Shown: positions 8,535 to 15,613 of the stretch, piece by piece
Layout: each line of letters opens with the position of its first letter
Position numbering within the stretch: the first letter of the stretch is position 1
Assembly (NCBI GenBank): GCA_963783785.1
Contig: CAWAOQ010000006.1
Location: 62,001-126,000 of the forward strand
Direction of reading: 5' to 3'
Source of the DNA: CADEEN01 sp963783785
Lineage (GTDB): Bacteria > Pseudomonadota > Gammaproteobacteria > Burkholderiales > Burkholderiaceae_C
Length of the DNA stretch: 64,000 nucleotides
The notes under the pieces: model-generated
The model's database searches: none
Told to the model about the DNA's origin: nothing
The model's input: the letters and a program-made list of their open reading frames with translations, nothing else
Position numbers and translations under genes: made by a program

Positions 8535-9067
8535 ATGAATTTCCGCGCAACCCGAATCCTCGCCGCCGCCCTGTTGGCCAGCAGCTGCGGCCTTGCCATC
8601 GGCGCAACCAAGACGACAACGTTTGCCGTCACGGCCACGGTCGTCAGCAACTGCTTCATCAATTCGGCCAGCGCGATGGCGTTCGGCAATTACACGCCCG
8701 GCAGCCGGCCAACGTCGACCAGACTTCGACCATCCTCGTGCGCTGCAGCAACACCACGCCCTATGGCATCGGCCTCAACGAGGGCACGGCCGGTAGCACC
8801 CAGCTTCGCGCCGCGCGTGTTGAAGAGCAGCACGCCGGCACCGCAGCACACTGGAGTACAACCTGTTCACCGACGCGGCCGCACCGTCACCTGGGTCAAC
8901 CCGGCGACCGCCGCCGCGGTACGGGCAACCAAGGCGGGACTGGCACGGGCCTGGGCAACGTGCTCACCCACACCGTGTACGGCCGGCTTCTGGATTCAGC
9001 GACCAGTCAGGCGGCCGCGCCGGCGGCCGACTACACCAGCACGGTCACGGTCACGATCAACTACTGA
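8535..9067 (+). CDS. Spore coat U (SCPU) domain pilin, CsuA/B-like, multiply frameshifted
   Basis: Major-subunit-type protein of an archaic (Csu-like) chaperone-usher pilus. ATG at 8535 follows AAAGGAA. A signal peptide of about 23 residues (MNFRATRILAAALLASSCGL..) is followed by the SCPU pattern: TKTTTFAVTATVVSNCFINSAS with the conserved Cys, DQTSTILVRCSNTTPYGIGL, HTVYGRL and a C-terminal YTSTVTVTINY strand. The pieces lie in three frames. Apparent indels occur near 8699, 8810-8820, 8850-8880 and about 8925, so the gene as written is broken. Its neighbour paralogue at 9332 is intact. It is either a decaying duplicate or a badly called stretch. Confidence 0.75.
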
Positions 9068-9086
9068 CCTGTTCCGTTCCGGCTCC

Positions 9087-9118
9087 AGGCCAGGCGAATC
9101 CGCCTGGCCTTCCTCTTT
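9087..9118 (+). terminator. Rho-independent terminator after pilin gene 1
   Basis: Perfect 10-bp stem AGGCCAGGCG/CGCCTGGCCT (9087-9096 with 9101-9110), 4-base loop AATC, followed by TCCTCTTT. It starts 20 bases after the pilin stop codon. A very similar stem occurs after the second pilin gene. Confidence 0.8.
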
Positions 9119-9206
9119 GCGCCGACGCATACCGGCCGTGCCGCGCACGGCTGTCGCGGCCGACGCGACGTCTGACGCAGCGGTGATGGCGCCATGCGGT
9201 CGTAGA

Positions 9207-9228
9207 GGAATGCACGGGCAGAGTGCAC
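9207..9228 (+). promoter_or_regulatory. 22-bp element with inverted repeat upstream of pilin gene 2 (copy 2)
   Basis: Exact copy of the element at 8381-8402 (TGCAC-N7-GTGCA core). The shared CCTAAACT block lies 51 bases downstream at 9279-9286 and is again followed by TTGCGCCGTC. The pilin ATG is 53 bases beyond that block here, against 84 in copy 1. The conserved spacing between the two blocks argues for a functional promoter/operator unit duplicated with the gene. Confidence 0.5.
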
Positions 9229-9331
9229 GCGGGCCCAGGCTTGCTGACGATGGCCGTGCAACGTGCGGGCCGTGCGTTCCTAAACTGGCCTTGCGCCGTC
9301 GCATCGCCGGACCACACGACAAGAAAGAGCC

Positions 9332-9859
9332 ATGCACTTGCACGCAACCCGAGTCGTCGCCGCTGCCCTGCTGGCCATCGGCTGCGGCCTGGCCGTCGGC
9401 GCGAGCAAGACCACGGCGTTCAACGTCAGCGCAACCGTCGTCAGCAGCTGCTTCATCAGTCTGGCTTCGACGATGGCGTTCGGCAACTACGTCGCCAGCG
9501 CCGGCGACATTGACCAGACCTCGACCATTGCCGTGCGCTGCACCAGCGGCACGCCGTACGGCATCGGCCTGAGCGCCGGCACCGGCGACGGCAGCAACTT
9601 CGCGCAGCGAACGATGAGCAGCGCCACGGTCGCCGGCAGCCTGCAGTACAACCTCTACAACACGGCGGCCCGCGACCGCATATGGAACAATCCGGGCGCG
9701 CCAAGCGCCACGCCGAGGACCCAAGGGGGCACCGGCACCGGGCTTGCCAACGTCATCAACCACACCGTGTACGGCAGGCTGCAGGATTCGGCGACCAGCC
9801 AGGCCGCCATGCCGGCCAGCGACTACACCAGCACGATCACGGTCTCGGTCAACTACTGA
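9332..9859 (+). CDS. Spore coat U (SCPU) domain pilin subunit, CsuA/B-like
   Basis: Secreted pilin of 175 residues, intact. The signal peptide MHLHATRVVAAALLAIGCGLAVGA is followed by a mature Ig-like SCPU domain: KTTAFNVSATVVSSCFIS, DQTSTIAVRCTSGTPYGIGLS, LQYNLYNTAARD, HTVYGRL and the terminal donor-type strand SDYTSTITVSVNY. It is closely related to the 8535 gene, with near-identical signal peptide and C-terminus, indicating tandem duplication. The stop TGA overlaps the chaperone ATG (TGATG). In Csu-type systems such proteins form the pilus rod and are built by the chaperone and usher encoded next. Confidence 0.88.
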   Translation: MHLHATRVVAAALLAIGCGLAVGASKTTAFNVSATVVSSCFISLASTMAFGNYVASAGDIDQTSTIAVRCTSGTPYGIGLSAGTGDGSNFAQRTMSSATVAGSLQYNLYNTAARDRIWNNPGAPSATPRTQGGTGTGLANVINHTVYGRLQDSATSQAAMPASDYTSTITVSVNY

Positions 9860-10612
9860 TGTTCATGCCATCCCCAGTCCTGGCCAGGCGACTCTGCCTG
9901 GCCTTCTTGCTTGCGGCGCCGCTCGCCGCCATGGCCGCGAGCCTGGGCATTTCGCCGGTCCGCGTCGAGTTGTCGCCGGCCACGCCGACCGCCGCGCTGA
10001 CGCTGCGCAACGGCGGCGACGAGCCGACCGTCGTGCAGGTGCGCGCGGTGGTCTGGTCGCAGAACGGCGGCGAAGACGTCTACGAACCGACCAGCGAGGT
10101 CATCGTTTCACCGCCGATCTTCACCGTGGCCGGCAACGGCGCCCAGGTGGTGCGCGTGGGCCTGCGGCGCGCGCCCGACCCGCGCCGCGAGTTGAGCTAC
10201 CGCATCTTCCTGCAGGAGGTGCCGGGCCCGCCGCAGCCGGGAGTGACCGGCGTGCAGATGGCGTTGCGCATCGGCGTGCCGGTGTTCGTCAAGCCGGTGC
10301 AGCCGGCCAAGGCCGACGCTGAACTGGCGCATCGGCCGCGAGGCCGGCGGCGCGCTGCGCGTGGCGGCCACCAATCCCGGCGAGATGCACGTGCAGTTGA
10401 TCGGCATCAAGCTGCTCGGCGCGGGCGCCGCGCCCGGCGCGCCGCCGCTGGCCAGCCAAGAAAGCGGCGGATACCTGCTGCCGGGCCAGAGCCGCGAATG
10501 GCGGATCGAGCCGCCGCAGCCGGGCCTGCCGGCAGACGCCACCCGGCTGCGCGTGCTGGCCAGCACCGACGCGGGCGAGTTGAGTGCCGAAGTCACGCTC
10601 GATCCGCCCTGA
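9859..10612 (+). CDS. Periplasmic pilus assembly chaperone, CsuC-like (frameshifted)
   Basis: PapD-like two-domain Ig chaperone that holds pilin subunits in the periplasm by donor-strand complementation. ATG 9859 overlaps the pilin stop. A signal peptide of about 25 residues (LCLAFLLAAPLAAMA) leads into SLGISPVRVELSP and the G1-strand region PIFTVAGNGAQVVRVGLRR, then YRIFLQEVP and ALRIGVPVFVKP. Near 10316-10322 one base is gained or lost; the other frame then continues LNWRIGREAGGALRVAATNPGEMHVQL to the stop, ending AEVTLDPP. About 250 codons in total, normal for the family. The usher start overlaps its last 29 bases. Confidence 0.87.
9882..9909 (+). terminator. Terminator-like hairpin inside the start of the chaperone gene
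   Basis: 8-bp stem GGCCAGGC/GCCTGGCC (9882-9889 with 9896-9903), 6-base loop, then TTCTTG. The stem is the same as in the terminator after pilin 1. Here it lies in the chaperone signal-peptide codons, 23 bases after the pilin 2 stop. It may act as an attenuator so that more pilin than chaperone or usher is made. Confidence 0.5.
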
Positions 10613-12980
10613 GGCCTGGCTGACGGCGCTGTGCGCTGCGCTGTCGGCGCAGACCGTGCAGGCCGCCGCTCCCGTCCCACAGCCGGCCGAGTGGCACACC
10701 GCGGCACAGCCCGCTCTGCCTGGCGCCGCGCAGGGCATGGCCGAGATGCTGCTCGACGTGCAGATCAACCGCCAGCCGCAAACCGAAGCCGCCCTGATCC
10801 TCGTCGACCGTGCCGGTGCGCTGTACGCCCGCCAGGCCGACCTGCTGCGCTGGCGCCTGCGCACGCCACCGGGCGAGCCGGCGTTGCGCCACCTCGGCCA
10901 GGGCTACCTCCCGATCGCCACGCTCGAGGGCGTGAAGGCCACGCTCGACGAGGCCGGCCAGCGCCTGCTGATCGATGCCCCGGCAAGCGCCTTCTTCGCC
11001 ACCGCGCTGACCGAGGCCGCGCCGCCGATGCCGGTGCCGGTGCGCAGCGGCAACGGCGGCTTCTTCAACTACGAACTGTTCGCGCAACACACCGCCGAGC
11101 GCACCGACGCCAGCGGCTTCTTCGAGTTCGGCGTGTTCACGCCGGTGGGCGTCGGCACGGCCAGCTTCCTGGCCAGCCGCAACGGCGGTGCCGAGCACGT
11201 GACGCGGCTGGACACGACCTGGACGCTCGACCTGCCCGAACAGCGCACCAGCCTGCGCGTCGGCGACGCGGTGACGCTGCCCGCCAGCGGCTGGGGTCGG
11301 TCGACGCGCTTCGGCGGCATCCAGTACGCCAACAACTTCGCGACCCAGCCGTACCTGCTGACGATGCCACTGCAGCGCGTCAGCGGCGAGGCCGTGCTGC
11401 CGTCGACGGTGGACATCTTCGTCAACAACTCGCTGATCTCGAGCCAGTCGGTGCCACCGGGTCCGTTCTCGGTCAACGGGCTGCCGGGCATCACCGGCCA
11501 GGGCGAGATGCGGGTGGTGGTGCGCGACCTGTTCGGCCGCGAACAGGTGGTGACGCAGCCGTTCTACGCCAGCATGTCGTTGCTGCAAAGCGGGCTGAGC
11601 GATTTTTCGGTCGAGGGCGGCGCGATCCGCACCAACTACGCCCAGGCCGGTACGCAATACGGGCGCCGCTTCGGCGCCGGCACCTACCGCCGCGGCCTCA
11701 GCGATCGCTTCACCGCGGAAGTCCACGCCGAGGCGGCCGAGGGCGGGCAGACCACGGCCGGGCTGTCGGGCGTGCAGCTGGTGCCGGCGGTCGGCATCTT
11801 CAGCGCCGCCGCTGCGCTGAGCAACAGCAAGGCCGGCAGGGGCCAACTGCTCGGCCTCGGCTTCGAGCACAACAACATCAATGCATTGAGCGTTGGCCTG
11901 CGCGGCCTATGGGCGTCGCGCCAGTTCACGCAGATCGGCCAGGAGTCCGGCGAGTTGCCGCCGCAGCAACTGGTCGCGGCCAGCGCCAGCTCTGTTCGCC
12001 GGCGGCTTCGGCTCCTTCGGCGTGGGCTATGCGCGGCAAGACAACTACGACCGCCCGCGGGCCGAATTCGTCTCGGCCAACTACGGCGCCAACCTCGGCC
12101 GGCGGGTCTACCTGAGCCTGTCGCTGCTCAAGGCGCTGGCCGGCGACCGCGCGCAGAGCCTGTTCGCCACCATGACGGTGCCGTTCGGCGAACGCAGCAG
12201 CGCCAGCGTCTCGGCGCAGCGCAACGGCAGGCACGGGACAGCAGACGCCAGGAGCTGATCGCGCAAGCCCAGCAAGGCCTGCCGGTGGGCAGCGGCTTCG
12301 GCTGGCAGGCCCGCACCAGTTCGCAGCAGCGACATGAGGCCGGCGTTGCCTGGCAGAACGACTTCGTCACCGCGGGCGCAGACGTCGCAAGCACACAGGG
12401 CCAAACCGCTGCGCGCATGGCCGCCTCGGGCAGCGTGGCCTTCGTCGGCGGCGCCGCCTTCGCCGGGCGGCGCATCAGCGACAGCTTCGGCGTCGTGCAG
12501 TTGCCCGACTACCCCGGCGTGCGCGTGTTTGCCGACAACCAGTTGATCGCCCGCACCGACGCCCAGGGCAACGCCTTCCTGCCGCGGCTGCGCGCCTACG
12601 AGAAGAACGGCATCAGCGTCGACGCCGCCGATTTCCCGCTCGACGCGCAGATCGACACGCTGAAGATCGACGCCGTGCCTTACCACCGCAGCGGCCTGGT
12701 GCTGAAGTTCCCGGTGCGCCGCTCGGCCGGGGCGCTGGTGCGGCTGGTGCTCGACGACGGCGGCGCGGTGCCGGCCGGCGCGGTGGTGCAGGTGGCCGGC
12801 AGCGACACGATGTTCCCGGTGGCGATGGACGGCGAAGCCTGGCTCACCGGGTTGGCCGAGAGCAACACGCTGCGCGTGACCTGGCGCGAGCGAACATGCG
12901 AGATCATGCTGACCATGACCAAGACCAACGACCCACTGCCGCAACTCGGCCCCTTCGTCTGCCGCGGGGTGACGCGGTGA
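10584..12980 (+). CDS. Outer membrane fimbrial usher, CsuD-like (two frameshifts)
   Basis: FimD/PapC-type outer-membrane usher that secretes and orders pilins, about 798 codons. After a GTG start and an N-terminal export signal come the N-terminal subunit-binding domain, the beta-barrel with plug (VDIFVNNSLISSQSVPPGPFSV, GEMRVVVRDLFGREQVVTQPFY) and the C-terminal domains (VQLPDYPGVRVFADNQ, ARTDAQGNAFLP). The last residues FVCRGVTR carry the usual C-terminal cysteine, pairing with CEIML. The frame shifts near 11990 and returns near 12235; the middle segment (LFAGGFGSFGVGYARQDNYD) is intact in the other frame. Both breaks look like single-base errors. Confidence 0.88.
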   Translation: MPKSRSIRPEAWLTALCAALSAQTVQAAAPVPQPAEWHTAAQPALPGAAQGMAEMLLDVQINRQPQTEAALILVDRAGALYARQADLLRWRLRTPPGEPALRHLGQGYLPIATLEGVKATLDEAGQRLLIDAPASAFFATALTEAAPPMPVPVRSGNGGFFNYELFAQHTAERTDASGFFEFGVFTPVGVGTASFLASRNGGAEHVTRLDTTWTLDLPEQRTSLRVGDAVTLPASGWGRSTRFGGIQYANNFATQPYLLTMPLQRVSGEAVLPSTVDIFVNNSLISSQSVPPGPFSVNGLPGITGQGEMRVVVRDLFGREQVVTQPFYASMSLLQSGLSDFSVEGGAIRTNYAQAGTQYGRRFGAGTYRRGLSDRFTAEVHAEAAEGGQTTAGLSGVQLVPAVGIFSAAAALSNSKAGRGQLLGLGFEHNNINALSVGLRGLWASRQFTQIGQESGELPPQQLVAASASSVRRRLRLLRRGLCAARQLRPPAGRIRLGQLRRQPRPAGLPEPVAAQGAGRRPRAEPVRHHDGAVRRTQQRQRLGAAQRQARDSRRQELIAQAQQGLPVGSGFGWQARTSSQQRHEAGVAWQNDFVTAGADVASTQGQTAARMAASGSVAFVGGAAFAGRRISDSFGVVQLPDYPGVRVFADNQLIARTDAQGNAFLPRLRAYEKNGISVDAADFPLDAQIDTLKIDAVPYHRSGLVLKFPVRRSAGALVRLVLDDGGAVPAGAVVQVAGSDTMFPVAMDGEAWLTGLAESNTLRVTWRERTCEIMLTMTKTNDPLPQLGPFVCRGVTR

Positions 12981-13488
12981 GCCGGCGCTGGAGGCTGGCC
13001 CACGCCGCGCTGCTGCTCGGCACGGCGCTGCTCGCGCTGCCCGCGGCGGCGGCGACCGACTGCGTCATCGATGCCGTAGGCGCCGCCGGCTTCGGCGCCT
13101 ACGACGGCACGCAGAACGACGGCGCAATGACAACGATCACCGGCCGCTGCACGAACACGCCGCCGCCGGGGGCCGGCCCGACGATCTTCCCGGTGATCTC
13201 GCTCAGCCCCGGCCTGGCGGCCAGTTATGCACCGCGCCAGATGGCCAGCGGCGCGTCACGCCTCAACTACAACCTGTACACGACGGCGGCGCGCACGGTT
13301 GTCTGGGGCGACGGCAGCGGCAGCACGGTGACCGTGCCGGCCTACCTCGGTTGCGTTCGAATTTGAACGGCAACCAGACGCTCGCCTTCAACAACCCGAA
13401 CCTGACGATCTACGGCCGCATCCCGGCAGGCCAGACCGCAGCCACCGGCCTCTACGCCGACACGATCACGGTGACGCTGACGTTCTGA
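12977..13488 (+). CDS. SCPU-domain minor/tip pilin, CsuE-like (frameshifted)
   Basis: Third SCPU-type subunit; GTG at 12977 overlaps the usher stop (GTGA). The signal peptide (AHAALLLGTALLALPAAAA) is followed by TDCVIDAVGAAGFGAYDG, RCTNTPPPGAGPTIFP, SRLNYNLYTTAARTVVWGDG. Near 13345-13365 the frame shifts, and NGNQTLAFNNPNLTIYGRIP continues to the terminal strand ADTITVTLTF. At about 170 residues it is shorter than two-domain CsuE adhesins. It ends the pilus operon and by position is the tip or a minor subunit, but that role is inferred. Confidence 0.75.
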
Positions 13489-13538
13489 GGCGCGGCACCG
13501 GCGGCGGGCGCGCACTGCGGGGTGCCTAGAATCGGGCC

Positions 13539-15582
13539 ATGCCGCGCAAGCTCTTCGTCACCACCGCCCTGCCCTACGCCAACGCGCCGTTCCACATCGG
13601 CCACATGATGGAGTACATCCAGGCCGACATCTGGGTGCGCTTCCAGCGCATGCAGGGCCACGAGGTGCACTTCGTCTGCGCCGACGATGCCCACGGCGCG
13701 CCGATCATGATCGCGGCCGAGAAGGCGGGCAAGACGCCGCAGGCCTTCGTGGCCGAGATCGCCGCCGGCCGCCAGGCCTATCTCGACGGCTTTCACATCG
13801 GCTTCGACAACTGGCACTCGACCGACGGGCCCGAGAACCACGAACTGGCGCAAAGCATCTACCGTGGGCTGCGCAAGCAGGGGCTGATTGCCGAGCGCAC
13901 GATCGAGCAGTTCTTCGATCCGGTGAAGTCGATGTTCCTGCCCGACCGCTACATCAAGGGCGAGTGCCCGAAGTGCGGCGCGAAAGACCAGTACGGCGAT
14001 TCCTGTGAAGTCTGCGGCGCGGTGTATTCGCCCACCGAGCTGAAGAATCCGTACTCGGCACTGTCGGGCGCAGCCCCGGTGCTGAAGGCCAGCGCGCATT
14101 ACTTCTTCCAGCTCAGCTCGCCGCGCTGCCTCGAGTTCCTGCAGCAGTGGACCCAGAGCCCGGGCCGCCTGCAGCCCGAGGTGCTGAACAAGATCCGCGA
14201 GTGGTTCACGGCCGACGACGAGGGCCACGTCAGCCTGGCCGACTGGGACATCAGCCGCGATGCGCCGTACTTCGGCATCCGCATCCCCGACACCGACGAC
14301 AAGTACTTCTACGTCTGGCTCGATGCCCCGGTGGGCTACCTGGCGTCGCTGAAGAACTACTTCGACAGGACATCGCGCGACTTCGACGCCTTCATGGCCG
14401 ACCCGGCTGTCGAGCAGATCCATTTCATCGGCAAGGACATCACCTACTTCCACACGCTGTTCTGGCCGGCGATGCTGCACTTCAGCGGCCGCAAGACGCC
14501 CGACAAGGTCTTCGTGCACGGCTTCATCACCGTCAACAGCGAGAAGATGAGCAAGAGCCGCGGCACCGGCATCTCGCCGCTGAAGTACCTCGAGGTCGGG
14601 CTCGACGCCGAGTGGCTGCGCTACTACATCGCGGCCAAGCTCAATGCCAAGGTCGAAGACATCGACTTCAACCCCGAAGACTTCGTGGCCCGCGTCAACA
14701 GCGACCTGGTCGGCAAGTACATCAACATCGCCAGCCGCGCGGCGGGCTTTCTCAGCAAACGCTTCAGCGGCCGCCTGTCGTCGGACCTCGGTGTCGAGGG
14801 CCGTGCACTGCTCGATGCACTGCGCGGCCACGGCGCCTCGCTGCGCGAGCTCTACGAGGAGCGCGAGTTCGGCAAGGCCCTGCGCGAAGTGATGCTGCTG
14901 GCCGACCGCGTGAACGAGTACGTCGATCGCCACAAGCCGTGGGAACTCGCCAAGCAGGACGGCATGGACGCCGCGCTGCACGACGTCTGCAGCGTCTGCA
15001 TCGAGGCCTTCCGGCTGCTGACGATCTACCTCAAGCCGGTGCTGCCGGCACTGGCTGGCACGGGTCGAGGCCTTCCTGAAGATCGAACCGCTGGCCTGGC
15101 CCGACGCCGGACGGGCGCTCGGCGCCCACACCATCGGTGCCTACCGTCATCTGATGCAGCGGGTCGATGCCAGCATGGTCGATGCGCTGCTCGAGCCGCC
15201 CGTTGCGCCCCCGGCCTTGCCTGGCGGTGAAACCATTGCGCCCGAAATCAAGATCGACGACTTCGGCAAGCTCGACCTGCGCATCGCGAAGATCGTCAAC
15301 GCCGAGGCGGTCGAAGGCAGCGACAAGCTGTTGCGCCTGACGCTGGATGTCGGCGAGGGCCGCACGCGCAACGTGTTCTCGGGCATCAAGAGCGCCTACA
15401 AGCCCGAGGATCTGGTGGGCAAGATGACCGTGATGGTTGCCAACCTGGCGCCGCGCAAGATGAAGTTCGGCATCAGCGAGGGCATGGTGCTGGCGGCCTC
15501 GCACGCCGACGAGAAGGCCCACCCGGGCCTCTACGTGCTCGAGCCCTGGCCGGGCGCGATGCCCGGCTTGCGCGTGCGGTAA
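13539..15582 (+). CDS. metG: Methionyl-tRNA synthetase (frameshifted)
   Basis: Class I synthetase that charges tRNAMet, about 681 codons. HIGH motif at residues 19-22, a zinc knuckle CPKCG..CEVCG near residues 142-158, and KMSKS near residues 334-338. The anticodon-binding helices (VNEYVDRHKPWELAKQ) follow. The C-terminal EMAP/Trbp111-type tRNA-binding domain begins near IKIDDFGKLDLRIAKI. The frame breaks near 15055-15065, between PVLPALA and VEAFLKIEPLAWPDAG; both parts are fully conserved, so a single-base error is likely. An essential gene, normally next to mrp in this order. Confidence 0.95.
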
Positions 15583-15610
15583 CGCTGGCCTCGGCAGCGA
15601 CCGGCCAGCG
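15583..15610 (+). other. Hairpin between metG and the LuxR-type regulator
   Basis: Perfect 8-bp stem CGCTGGCC/GGCCAGCG (15583-15590 with 15603-15610) with a 12-base loop. It starts at the metG stop and ends 3 bases before the next ATG. There is no T tract, so it is not a classical terminator. It covers the place where a ribosome binding site would lie and could limit translation of the regulator. Confidence 0.4.
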
Positions 15611-15613
15611 CCC

